Part shown: positions 8,872-16,656 of the stretch, one piece after another
Position numbering within the stretch: the first letter of the stretch is position 1
How the letters are laid out: each line of letters starts with the position of its first letter
DNA from: Paenibacillus glycinis
GTDB taxonomy: Bacteria > Bacillota > Bacilli > Paenibacillales > Paenibacillaceae
Assembly (NCBI RefSeq): GCF_009909185.1
Contig: NZ_JAAAMV010000001.1
Span: 310,001 to 374,000 of the forward strand
DNA length: 64,000 nucleotides
Reading direction: 5' to 3'
Notes under the pieces: generated by a model
Told to the model about the DNA's origin: nothing
Seen by the model: the letters and a program-made list of their open reading frames with translations, nothing else
The model's database searches: none
Program-made: the position numbers and the translations under genes

Positions 8872-10095
8872 TTACTGACCTGTACCCGTTGCTGCATTAT
8901 TTGTCGTAGCCGGCGGTGCCGCTGGATCTGCGGCTGCCGGATCTGCGGCCGCTGCGTCGTCGGCAAGCGTGTTCGTGATTTTCGCTTTCTTCTTGAGATC
9001 GTCCAGCCATGCGGTAGACAGCTCCGATACTTTGGACTGAATCAGCTGTTCTTTGATCTCGTCCTTCTTCTCGGCCAACGTTGCCGCTTTGGCTTCGTGA
9101 CGGTCCGTTACTTTAATAATGTGGTAGCCATATTGGGATTGCACCGGCGTTTTCGTCGTTTCGCCGACTTTAAGCGCGAACGCCGCTTTCTCGAAAGCCG
9201 GATCCATGGCGCCTTTGCCGAAGAAGCCAAGGTCGCCGCCGTTGTCTTTGCTGCCCGTATCCGTGGATTTTTCTTTCGCAAGCGCCGCGAAGTCCGCCCC
9301 GCCGTCAAGCTGCTTTATGATCGCATCGGCTTCTTCTTTCGTCGCGACGAGAATGTGGGAAGCCTTGACTTCTTCCGGCGTATCGTATTGCGCTTTGTTT
9401 TGGTTGAAGTAATCCTCGACATCCTTGTCCGTTACTTTGGCTTGCGGCTCAAGGATCTTGCGGATGCGAAGCTGCATCGGCGTTTGTTTCTTCAGATCGT
9501 CAAGCGTCATGCCGCTTTGCTGCAGCGCGCTCTCGAAATCGGCTTCCGTCGGGAACCGTTTCTTGATGTTCGCTATTTCCTTATCGACATCCGCATCGCT
9601 GATCACGATGCCGGCTTTATCGGCTTCTTGCTTGATAAGCTGGTCTTGGATAAGGTTGTCCATCGTTTGCGCGCCGCCAAGCTCCACCATCGCATCGTAG
9701 AGCTGATCTTTCGTGATTGCCGTGCCGTTGACGGAACCGATCGCCTTCTTGCCCGAAGCTCCGCCGAACGGAGGCTTGACCAACACGACGATCAAGATCA
9801 GCGCCAGAGCAAGCGAGATATACATCCAAGCTTTGCCGCCGCCTCCTCCGCCGCTTCTGACCGGTTGCGAAATTGGAGCCGCGCCTGCGATTTCAAGTTC
9901 TTCCCGATCGCGTAGGTGATGCTCAGGTTCTTCATGACCGCGATCTTCCGCAACCGTATTTTCGTTCTCGGCTACTGAATCTTCTTGGCCGTTCGCAAGC
10001 TCGTGAGTCGTTTCTTCTGTATCGGCACCCGCTTGGTTTTCGTGCTCCAACGAATCATCGTTGCCTTGCTTGAATTCTTTCTCTTTGTCGTTCAA
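8872..10095 (-). CDS. membrane-anchored parvulin-type peptidyl-prolyl isomerase (PrsA/SurA-like foldase)
   Basis: The 407-residue protein has an acidic N-terminal tail of about 85 residues, a glycine run, one membrane helix near residues 92-108, a SurA-type N-terminal helical domain, then a parvulin rotamase domain near 240-335 (EVKASHILVATKEEADAI, GGDLGFFGKGAM, SQYGYHIIKV). The C-terminus is rich in Ala, Asp and Pro. It should assist folding of secreted proteins outside the membrane. Unlike B. subtilis PrsA it has no lipobox and is held by an uncleaved signal anchor with a long acidic cytoplasmic tail. The start is TTG with GGGAG eight bases upstream. It is transcribed alone. Confidence 0.85.
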   Translation of the reverse strand: MNDKEKEFKQGNDDSLEHENQAGADTEETTHELANGQEDSVAENENTVAEDRGHEEPEHHLRDREELEIAGAAPISQPVRSGGGGGGKAWMYISLALALILIVVLVKPPFGGASGKKAIGSVNGTAITKDQLYDAMVELGGAQTMDNLIQDQLIKQEADKAGIVISDADVDKEIANIKKRFPTEADFESALQQSGMTLDDLKKQTPMQLRIRKILEPQAKVTDKDVEDYFNQNKAQYDTPEEVKASHILVATKEEADAIIKQLDGGADFAALAKEKSTDTGSKDNGGDLGFFGKGAMDPAFEKAAFALKVGETTKTPVQSQYGYHIIKVTDRHEAKAATLAEKKDEIKEQLIQSKVSELSTAWLDDLKKKAKITNTLADDAAAADPAAADPAAPPATTNNAATGTGQ

Positions 10096-10302
10096 CTTGA
10101 AATCTCCCTTCCGGCTTTAGCAGTCGTCTTTCCTCTACTGTGTCACTATAGCAGAAAAAATATCGACAAACCTTAAGAAAAGATAAAAGTTGAAAATCCT
10201 GTTGAAACGGGTCGAAACCGTCTAAACTCGCCTGATTGAAGGACGATTCGAGAACCATGCAGCGCTGCTCGAGCCTGCCATTCAGTCCGTTCCCCAATGG
10301 CG

Positions 10303-10992
10303 TCACAGCAGCCAGGCGTGCACCGGAAGCAGCAGGATCGGCGTGAACACGGCGCAAGCCGCCATCGAAAATCCGCTGAGCCCGCCCTGCTCCTCCGACT
10401 CGGCGATCAACCGCGCGGATCCGATGCCGTGCGCCGCGGCGCCGATCGCGATCGAGGAAGCGATCCGATCCGAGACTCCGCATAACCGGAGCAGCGGCGG
10501 TCCCGTCACGCTGCCGAACAATCCGGTAAGCACCGTCAGTGCCGCGGTCAAACCGGGGGATCCGCCAAGCCAGCCGGATAAATCGACCGCGACCGCCGCC
10601 GTAACGGACTTCGGCAGCGCCGAGCGCAGGAACTCGGAGGTTCCGCCGAGCACCATGACGCAAGCTCCGTTCACGAGCAGTCCCAAGGCGCTGCCGGTCA
10701 ATGCGCCCAGCAGCAGCGACGGAAGCATCGTTCTCAGCCGCGTCGCATGCTTGTACAGCGGCACTGCCATCGCGACCGTCGCGGGACCGAGGAAAAACGA
10801 AACCAAGTCGCCGCCGATATTGTACGTTTCGAACGAAATCCCGCTTATTCGTAGGCTGATATAGACGATGAGCGGCGCGCAGATCAGCGGATGCAGCCAG
10901 GAATACTTTCGGTACACGAGCACCGCAACCGCATAAGCCGCCAGCGTCAACGTCGTTCCCAGCAGCGGATCGGCAAGGAGGCTATCCTTCAT
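10303..10992 (-). CDS. lrgB: LrgB/CidB-family membrane protein
   Basis: The 229-residue protein is almost wholly hydrophobic and carries the family hallmarks FFLGPATVAMAVPLYK and ALPKSVTAAVAVDLS. LrgB-type proteins act with LrgA/CidA-type holin-like proteins in export or murein hydrolase control; in some bacilli the pair exports pyruvate. Its start overlaps the lrgA end by 11 bases, so the two are translationally linked. No terminator is evident in the 200 bases after it. Confidence 0.85.
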   Translation of the reverse strand: MKDSLLADPLLGTTLTLAAYAVAVLVYRKYSWLHPLICAPLIVYISLRISGISFETYNIGGDLVSFFLGPATVAMAVPLYKHATRLRTMLPSLLLGALTGSALGLLVNGACVMVLGGTSEFLRSALPKSVTAAVAVDLSGWLGGSPGLTAALTVLTGLFGSVTGPPLLRLCGVSDRIASSIAIGAAAHGIGSARLIAESEEQGGLSGFSMAACAVFTPILLLPVHAWLL

Positions 10993-11341
10993 CGGCAGCC
11001 TTCTCTCTTCGCCGATACGCGAGATGTTTCGTAGCCAGACCGGTCGCCACCATGATAATCGACGTTCCGACGGTGAGGCCGACGGCGGCGGCTAACCAGG
11101 ATTCGCCGAGCGCGGGGAGAATCGCGGCCGCTCCCGCGAGCAGAGGCACGAAGAAAAGCATCATATGCTTCGTCAAGAACGAAGCGCTGTTCTCTACCCA
11201 TTCCAGCTTGACGATGCGAAGAAACAACGCGGCCGTCAACAAAAGAAGGCCCAGCACGTGAGACGGGAGCGGCACGCCGACGGCTTGATGGAGTAAATAA
11301 CCGGCCCCGTCGAAGCCCATGATGATGCAAAATCCGCGCAT
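10982..11341 (-). CDS. lrgA: LrgA/CidA-family holin-like protein
   Basis: The 119-residue protein has about four membrane helices and the family motif LPSHVLGLLLLTAALFL near residues 25-41 followed by FLTKHMMLFFVPLLAG. It partners LrgB. The ATG lies four bases after the hydroxyacid dehydrogenase stop, with only a weak GGG-type site, so translation probably depends on coupling with that gene. The shared operon with a 2-hydroxyacid dehydrogenase would fit a role in organic acid overflow or export, which is inference. Confidence 0.82.
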   Translation of the reverse strand: MRGFCIIMGFDGAGYLLHQAVGVPLPSHVLGLLLLTAALFLRIVKLEWVENSASFLTKHMMLFFVPLLAGAAAILPALGESWLAAAVGLTVGTSIIMVATGLATKHLAYRRREKAADEG

Positions 11342-11345
11342 CGGT

Positions 11346-12302
11346 TCAATTGACCCGGTTGACGGCCCTGCCTTGCAGGAAGGCGCTCAAGTTGCCCGAA
11401 GCGATACCCATCAGGCGCCCCCTTGCCTCGACCGTCGCCCAACCGATATGCGGCGTAATCATGCAATTCGCGGCGGTCAGCAGCGGATTGGCGGGAGAAG
11501 GCGGTTCGGCGCTTAATACGTCCAAGCCCGCTGCGGCGATGACGCCCGCGTTCAAGGCATCCGCCAGATCCTGTTCCACGACATGGCCGCCGCGTGCCGT
11601 ATTGATCAGCAGCGCGCTCTTCTTCATCATGGACAGCGTTGCGGCATTGATCAGACCTTGCGTATCCGCCGTCAACGGACAATGCAGCGTCACGGCGTCC
11701 GCTTCCCGAAACAACTCCTCCGTCGAGACGAAAGTAACCTGCTCCAAGCCCGGCACGCTCTTCTCCGATCTGGAATGCACGATGATCCGCATGCCGAATG
11801 CCAGCGCGATGCGCGCGACTTGCTGCCCGATGCTGCCGAAACCGACGATGCCGAGCGTCATGCCGACGAGCTCGTGAAGCGGAGACAAGGCAAACATGAA
11901 ATCCGGCCCTGCCGCCCAGCGTCCGCCCCGCGCTGCTTCGCTATGCGCATCGACGCGGCTGGCATGCTGCAGAATAAAAGCGAAGACCAGCTGGGCAACG
12001 GAATTATTGCCGTAGTTCGGAACGTTCGTCACGACGATCCCCCGCTTGGCCGCGGCTTCAACGTCCACGATGTTATAGCCTGTTGCCAAAACGCCTATGT
12101 ATTTGAGCTCGTTCAGTCCTTCGATAATCTCCGCCGACAACGGGGTCTTGTTCGTAAGCAGGATCTCGGCTCCCGCCGCGCGGGTCGCGATCTCTTCCTT
12201 CGGCGTACGGTCGTACACCGTCAGCTCCCCTAATCCGCCGATCGCCTCCCAGTCCAGATCGCCCGGATTAAGGGTATATCCGTCCAACACAACGATTTTC
12301 AT
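11346..12302 (-). CDS. D-2-hydroxyacid dehydrogenase (glycerate dehydrogenase-like)
   Basis: The 318-residue enzyme should reduce a 2-oxoacid to a D-2-hydroxyacid, or the reverse, with NAD(P)H. It has the Rossmann motif GIVGFGSIGQQ near residues 147-157, and the catalytic triad is visible: Arg in NTARGGHVV, Glu in LSAEPPSP and His in ITPHIGWAT. The substrate cannot be read from sequence; hydroxypyruvate/glycerate is a guess from overall family resemblance. The ATG at 12302 follows GGAGAA eight bases upstream and gives the usual length. It heads the lrgA-lrgB group. Confidence 0.88.
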   Translation of the reverse strand: MKIVVLDGYTLNPGDLDWEAIGGLGELTVYDRTPKEEIATRAAGAEILLTNKTPLSAEIIEGLNELKYIGVLATGYNIVDVEAAAKRGIVVTNVPNYGNNSVAQLVFAFILQHASRVDAHSEAARGGRWAAGPDFMFALSPLHELVGMTLGIVGFGSIGQQVARIALAFGMRIIVHSRSEKSVPGLEQVTFVSTEELFREADAVTLHCPLTADTQGLINAATLSMMKKSALLINTARGGHVVEQDLADALNAGVIAAAGLDVLSAEPPSPANPLLTAANCMITPHIGWATVEARGRLMGIASGNLSAFLQGRAVNRVN

Positions 12303-12350
12303 CTCGATGCTTCTCCTTTCGGCTCCCATGCTTGGTTTGCGCTTAAGAAG

Positions 12351-12379
12351 ATCATACAACAAGACAGCCGCGATGTAAT
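12351..12379 (-). promoter_or_regulatory. Probable sigma-A promoter of the hydroxyacid dehydrogenase-lrgAB group
   Basis: On the minus strand ATTACA (12379-12374), a 17-base spacer and TATGAT (12356-12351) lie about 50 bases before the ATG at 12302. The -10 is good and the -35 fair. Confidence 0.5.
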
Positions 12380-12527
12380 GAAATCAGAAGAAAATCGGCA
12401 TCGACGTATAGAACGGCGCATTATGGGCATTCTGAAGATATCGGCGTCGCGAGATGCCGTAGACAACCGCGGAGAAGACTTACGTTTCCCCATAAGCTCT
12501 TCGTCCGGTTTCTCCTCTCCCATGAAA

Positions 12528-12560
12528 GGGGCCCTTCGAAAGAAGGGCCCCGGATTTTTT
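12528..12560 (+). terminator. Strong plus-strand terminator with no obvious upstream gene
   Basis: GGGGCCCTTC at 12528-12537 and GAAGGGCCCC at 12542-12551 form a perfect 10-bp stem with a four-base loop, followed by GGA and six T on the plus strand. The minus-strand flank is less T-rich, so the plus direction is favoured. There is no plus-strand gene between 1774 and here. Confidence 0.8.
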
Positions 12561-12602
12561 ATGCCGATTCGCGGCATCGATATCCATTGTCGATCATGCA
12601 AG

Positions 12603-12631
12603 GGCTGCTCCGAAACGAGCGGTTCTTTTTT
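12603..12631 (+). terminator. Second, weaker plus-strand terminator-like hairpin
   Basis: CTGCTC and GAGCGG can pair (one G-T pair) around a six-base loop, followed by TTC and six T. It lies about 45 bases beyond the stronger terminator. Confidence 0.4.
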
Positions 12632-12716
12632 ATTTAAACAATAACAACAATTTCAAAACAGATAAGGGATTAATTTCCATAAATTTCAAGATAAATCGCG
12701 AATAAACGAATGCAGC

Positions 12717-12911
12717 CTACGCCGTTCGTCGGTCCGGGAAGCACGCCAGGATACGGTCGGCCCGAAAAATCCGTGGCCCCCACTTCTCCATATCGTAAGC
12801 CTTGACCTGACCGTCCTGGATCGCAATGACGCGAATGCGCCGCTGGGTAATGCTGCCCCGCCGGTCCGAATAAACGATCGTAACGACGGTGCCTACGTGT
12901 TTGGCATGCAT
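12717..12911 (-). CDS. small WYL-like domain protein
   Basis: The 64-residue protein starts at an ATG with GGAGGAG seven bases upstream. Its core, VTIVYSDRRGSITQRRI followed by KAYDMEKWGPRIFRADRI, resembles the barrel of WYL domains, which bind ligands or nucleic acids in many transcription regulators. Here the WYL-like part stands alone with no helix-turn-helix. The assignment is pattern-based and tentative. The gene has its own strong promoter, covered by an inverted repeat. A GTG start 24 codons upstream lies within the promoter and is rejected. Confidence 0.6.
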   Translation of the reverse strand: MHAKHVGTVVTIVYSDRRGSITQRRIRVIAIQDGQVKAYDMEKWGPRIFRADRILACFPDRRTA

Positions 12912-12938
12912 CTGAAGCTCCTCCTTCTGAAGGCTATA

Positions 12939-12983
12939 GTGTCCGGTGCGTTCATTATATACCGGAACACTTGTTCTTATCAA
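12939..12983 (-). promoter_or_regulatory. Sigma-A promoter overlapped by a dyad (WYL-like gene)
   Basis: On the minus strand TTGATA (12983-12978), an 18-base spacer and a perfect TATAAT (12959-12954) form a strong promoter. GTGTTCCGGT (12970-12961) and ACCGGACAC (12947-12939) are inverted arms, one base different in length, that flank the -10 box and the start point. This is the usual position for a repressor operator; the repressor is unknown. Confidence 0.7.
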
Positions 12984-13285
12984 GCGAAAACCGGCCGATC
13001 TATACAGGAGGTTATTGCCAACCCGTTACCGGCGAATCGGACGAGCGTTTGCGCCTCTCACGAAAAACTGCTCCCAAGAATCGAAAGCCTGCCGACGCAA
13101 TAGTTAATTCATCACTGCATTTGGAAAAAATTCAAAATAACAGTCTTTAAAACCGGTTCGACAAAAGAAACGTTAACTCGCCCCTGCATTTCGACGTACT
13201 TTTTATCAAGATCGAGATAATATTCTAATATTGCGACAACAAAACTCTATTACTCTATAGTCAAAAGGAGAATTCAACTTTCCAC
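12984..13285. other. Intergenic stretch between divergent genes
   Basis: About 300 bases separate the WYL-like promoter from the hypothetical gene at 13286. The right half (13090-13285) is AT-rich, as expected for a promoter region, but I could not find a convincing -35/-10 pair on the plus strand. No gene or RNA is supported here. Confidence 0.4.
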
Positions 13286-13753
13286 ATGAAAAAAAGAGAG
13301 GCTTATTCTCGGGCGACGTTTGAAGCGCATGTATCGCGGTTGGTAATCACGAGAACGAAAAAGCAGGCGATCGAGAAGGCTGCGCACGAATTGAATGCCT
13401 CCAACCTCCCGCTGGATCGGATCACGCTCAGGAACGAACTCGGCGAGTCGAAGGTATTTTCCGTCCTCCAGGCGGAGAGGCTTGATTGGTACGACGCGGA
13501 AGCAACGGATTCCACGCATCAGTTCAAGGCATACGGCCGCATCCGCTTATCCATCTGCACCGCGGAAGGCGCGATCGATCACCTCGATGCGATACGCAGC
13601 TTGTATTCATTACCTCGGACATCGCTCTATGACAAGCCCGTCTTGGTTATCTCGGAAGGATTGAATCACTTTTTCCTGACCGTCCTGCGGCAGGAATTGA
13701 ACTGGGAAGCAGCCCAATTCTTAGGCGTGGCCCCCATAAGCAAGCTCGCATAG
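13286..13753 (+). CDS. conserved-looking hypothetical protein, 155 residues
   Basis: I do not recognise a family. The protein is soluble-looking, with a basic N-terminus (MKKREAYSRATFEAHVSR) and mixed helix and strand character, and no signal peptide or membrane helix. An AAGGAG site lies 15 bases before the ATG, farther than usual, and no nearer in-frame start exists. Codon choice resembles the neighbours and the reverse frames look like noise, so it is probably real. A 54-residue gene follows on the same strand, and both end at the hairpin at 13991. Confidence 0.6.
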   Translation: MKKREAYSRATFEAHVSRLVITRTKKQAIEKAAHELNASNLPLDRITLRNELGESKVFSVLQAERLDWYDAEATDSTHQFKAYGRIRLSICTAEGAIDHLDAIRSLYSLPRTSLYDKPVLVISEGLNHFFLTVLRQELNWEAAQFLGVAPISKLA

Positions 13754-13804
13754 CATTAGAAGCACGCGCACGCGATAATCTTAGGACATAAGGGAGCTGG
13801 AAAC

Positions 13805-13969
13805 ATGCGTACGATTTACGAAAACTACAGAGGCTTCAGAGTCTTCAAGCACATGAACAACTACAATGCAATCATCAACAAGCCGGAAGAAAACGAACAC
13901 GAAGTCGTATTCGATCATTCGCAGCTGATCGAAATCCTGAACACGATCGATAAATATATCGAACAATAA
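13805..13969 (+). CDS. small protein, 54 residues
   Basis: An ATG preceded at eight bases by AGGGAG opens a frame encoding MRTIYENYRGFRVFKHMNNY and ending KYIEQ-TAA. The composition is rich in Tyr, Asn, Ile and Glu, lower in GC than the surroundings, and looks protein-like. No family is recognised. It lies 51 bases after the 155-residue gene and 21 bases before a strong terminator, so it is probably the last gene of a two-gene unit. Confidence 0.65.
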   Translation: MRTIYENYRGFRVFKHMNNYNAIINKPEENEHEVVFDHSQLIEILNTIDKYIEQ

Positions 13970-13990
13970 AACACCGTGTTTCAAAACAAA

Positions 13991-14032
13991 AAGCAACCCG
14001 TTCCGGCCTTGCGCCGGGAAGGTTGCTTTTTC
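13991..14032 (+). terminator. Rho-independent terminator, possibly bidirectional
   Basis: AAGCAACC at 13991-13998 pairs with GGTTGCTT at 14021-14028 around an inner GC-rich hairpin, followed by a T-run. On the minus strand the flank is also T-rich, so it may also stop the convergent glucosaminidase transcript. Confidence 0.85.
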
Positions 14033-14188
14033 GTCTCATTATGAAAGCGAGCGATGCCGCCTCAGGAATCAGCATAGGCGAAGACCAAAAAAATCGGCAG
14101 GCGCATCATCGAGCTTCGCCTATGGCGCGCGATTCCCCGCCTGAAGCCGCATGGATGCCTTGGCCAATTCAGTCTTGCCGACCAAAGC

Positions 14189-14959
14189 TCAGAGCAGCTT
14201 GGCGCGATGCAGCACGGCCAAAATCCGGTAAAAGTCGTAGCTTCCGCCTTCCGGCGTATCGATGACATGCGCCTGCGCCGCGGCGGCTACGGCTTCCTTG
14301 GCCCAAACCGGAATAGCCGCCGACCGGTGAAGCAATTCAAGCGCGTCGGCCCGCTCGCGCAGCGATTCCAGGGCTTCGTTTCGACTGTCGAGCTCGATTT
14401 TCAGCGCAACGTTATCCGAGCTCAGCTTGGCAACCGCCGCCTGCAGCGCGGCGAATGCCGCTTTCTCCTCCGTCGTCATGGGCTCCCCCTCCTCCTCTCC
14501 AACCTCGTCGTCGGCGATCAGCCCGTTGGCATTTATGATCGCGATGAGTTTATTCGCGTAATCCGGATCGGTCGCATATCCGCTCGCTTGCAGCATCCGC
14601 GCCTGCTCGAAGGGGCTGGCCGCGTTCCTGACGGAGAGATAGCGGCTCCTTGCGAACAATAGATCCTGATCCTTATAGAAGTCGTAAATGCTGTCGTAAG
14701 CCCGAAAAGACGCGATGACGTTTACCCATTTTCCGTCGATCACTTCCCACGTGCTTTTGCTCACGACCGCTCCTTTCCAATAGCCGTTCGGAACGCCGCC
14801 GCCCGCTTTATACCCGCCGAGGTTGTTCCACCCCGGAATGTTGCCGCCGGTTTCGAGCCAGCCCTGCGCCATGCGAACGGACGGGAAGATCGGCGAGCCC
14901 TCGGCATAGAGCAGCCGGGCGATCGGGCGAATCAGCCCGAAAAACGATTGTTTGTCCAT
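14189..14959 (-). CDS. glucosaminidase-domain cell-wall hydrolase (endolysin-like)
   Basis: The 256-residue protein has an N-terminal glucosaminidase (FlgJ/LytD-type) domain: PSVRMAQGWLETGG with the catalytic Glu near residue 36, then NNLGGYKAG, a Tyr/Phe-rich core and ASGYATDPDYANKLIAIIN. A short acidic linker, a coiled-coil segment and a C-terminal tail follow, the tail containing PVWAKEAVAAAAQAHVID and GGSYDFYRILAVLHR. That tail resembles the C-terminus of prophage lysins. There is no signal peptide. The ATG at 14959 with AGGG six bases upstream is preferred to an upstream frame extension. No other phage gene is nearby. Confidence 0.75.
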   Translation of the reverse strand: MDKQSFFGLIRPIARLLYAEGSPIFPSVRMAQGWLETGGNIPGWNNLGGYKAGGGVPNGYWKGAVVSKSTWEVIDGKWVNVIASFRAYDSIYDFYKDQDLLFARSRYLSVRNAASPFEQARMLQASGYATDPDYANKLIAIINANGLIADDEVGEEEGEPMTTEEKAAFAALQAAVAKLSSDNVALKIELDSRNEALESLRERADALELLHRSAAIPVWAKEAVAAAAQAHVIDTPEGGSYDFYRILAVLHRAKLL

Positions 14960-15209
14960 CTTCACCCTCAGCCTCCCCGAAATAAACAAGCTCCTCTGTC
15001 CTATCTATATGCCGGAAACGCGCGCGGCGAAACCGCCGGTGCCCGGCTTGCCCCGGAAAGGGACGAACGCCTATCCGATCCCTAGTAAACGGAAAAGCGC
15101 GCGAAACCGATGCCTCCCAGCTTGCATCGTAAGGACGAACGCCCATATACGGCGCTGCATATGCTGTAGGGCCACATATTCGCTTCGTCTGCGAAAGGGA
15201 TGATTTCTG

Positions 15210-16607
15210 GTGGAATTACATCTGGTTCCGCTGCATTGGGTTTATCTCGCTTTTATCGTGCTGATCCTCGGCGTGTTGATCAAGCGCCGGGATACGACGC
15301 TCGTGTGCGTCGTCGGCATTTTCGCCCTCGGGCTCATCGCGACCGACAGCTTGAGCGGCTCGGTCAGCGGCATATTCAACAGCTTCATCTATGCGACGCA
15401 GCAGCTGATCGGCACGATCTTCATCATTTCCATCATCGTGGCGATGAGCCGCATCCTGATTCGAACGGGCATTAACGAAATCATGGTCGAGCCGCTGACC
15501 CGCTTCATGCGGACGCCGGCGCTTGCGTTCTGGGGCATCGGCCTGATTATGATGGTGACGTCCTGGTTCTTCTGGCCGTCGCCCGGCGTCGCGCTCATCG
15601 GCGCCGTGCTGCTGCCCGTCGCGGTCCGCGTCGGGCTCCCGGCGCTCGGCGCGGCAATGGCGATGAACCTGTTCGGACATGGCATCGCGCTCTCCGGCGA
15701 CTATATCATCCAAGGCGCGCCCAAGCTGACCGCCGATGCCGCCGGACTGCCAGTGACCAGCGTCATGGAGGCGAGCATCCCGCTCGTGATCGTCATGGGC
15801 GTCGTTACGACCGCTGCCGCCTTCTGGATGATGCGAAGGGATATCGCCAAAGGAAAATGGCGCGACGGGCTCGTCGAGGGCAAGACGCTCGCGGCATCCG
15901 CCGCCGAGGAGAAGATCCCGCTGCCGACGCGTTGGAAGCAAACGCTTGCCGTGTTGATTCCCCTGCTCTTCGTCCTCGACGTCGTCGGCATGTTCGCGCT
16001 CGATCTGCAAGGCGGCGACGCGACCGCGCTGGTCGGCGGCACGGCGATCTTCATCCTGCTGCTCGTGACGATGCTCGCGCACCGCAATAAAGGCCTCGAG
16101 CAAACGACCGAATACCTGATCGAAGGTTTCCAATTCGGCTTCAAGGTGTTCGGGCCGGTCATCCCGATCGCCGCCTTCTTCTACTTGGGCGATTCCGCCT
16201 TCACGACGTTGTTCGGCAACGCGCTGCCGGAGGGCTCGCAAGGCATCGTCAACGATCTGGGCGTCGCACTCGCCAACCACGTGCCGCTCAACCAGGCGGT
16301 CGCTTCCGTGACGTTGACCGTCACGGGCGCCATTACGGGCCTCGACGGCTCCGGCTTCTCCGGGATCTCGCTCGCCGGCTCCATTGCCCACTTGTTCGCG
16401 TCCGCGATCGGCTCCGGAGCCGCGACCCTCACGGCCTTGGGCCAAATCGCCGCAATCTGGGTCGGCGGCGGCACCCTCATTCCGTGGGCGCTCATCCCGG
16501 CCGCCGCGATCTGCGGCGTCAGCCCGTTCGAGCTGGCGCGCCGCAATTTGAAGCCCGTGCTGATCGGCCTCGCCGTCACGACGGTTTTCGCGATGTTCAT
16601 CGTGTAA
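15210..16607 (+). CDS. multi-pass permease of the ion-transporter (GntP/citrate-like) type
   Basis: The 465-residue protein has roughly twelve predicted membrane segments, arranged as two halves with a cytoplasmic loop near residues 205-245. Features such as RTPALAFWGIGLIMM, LFGHGIALSGDYIIQGAPKL and a second-half ITGLDGSGFSGISLAGSIAH suggest re-entrant loops as in secondary carboxylate or gluconate transporters. The substrate is unknown and the exact family is uncertain. The start is GTG with AGGGA nine bases upstream. It stands alone, divergent from the glucosaminidase gene and followed by a broken hydrolase gene. Confidence 0.7.
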   Translation: MELHLVPLHWVYLAFIVLILGVLIKRRDTTLVCVVGIFALGLIATDSLSGSVSGIFNSFIYATQQLIGTIFIISIIVAMSRILIRTGINEIMVEPLTRFMRTPALAFWGIGLIMMVTSWFFWPSPGVALIGAVLLPVAVRVGLPALGAAMAMNLFGHGIALSGDYIIQGAPKLTADAAGLPVTSVMEASIPLVIVMGVVTTAAAFWMMRRDIAKGKWRDGLVEGKTLAASAAEEKIPLPTRWKQTLAVLIPLLFVLDVVGMFALDLQGGDATALVGGTAIFILLLVTMLAHRNKGLEQTTEYLIEGFQFGFKVFGPVIPIAAFFYLGDSAFTTLFGNALPEGSQGIVNDLGVALANHVPLNQAVASVTLTVTGAITGLDGSGFSGISLAGSIAHLFASAIGSGAATLTALGQIAAIWVGGGTLIPWALIPAAAICGVSPFELARRNLKPVLIGLAVTTVFAMFIV

Positions 16608-16656
16608 TCGGAGCGTATTCCGCAGCTGGCAATACCCGCTTCTCTCCCGTCGACCT

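Larger units (their letters stand above)
12303..12716. other. Gene-poor interval of about 410 bases
   Basis: This stretch separates the hydroxyacid dehydrogenase group from the small WYL-like gene. It holds the minus-strand promoter at 12351-12379 and two hairpins with T-runs pointing the plus-strand way (12528-12560 and 12603-12631). The plus-strand frame from 12378 and the minus-strand frame from 12601 both lack a ribosome site and recognisable protein features, so I call no gene. What the plus-strand terminators stop is unclear. Confidence 0.5.

Noticed and set aside
12378-12644. 88-codon plus-strand frame ending near the tandem terminators
   Set aside because: It runs through a perfect terminator stem and lacks a ribosome site and protein-like features.
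13231-13259. TTGCGA-17-TCTATA as a promoter for the 155-residue gene
   Set aside because: The -10 matches poorly and the start point would fall inside the ribosome site.
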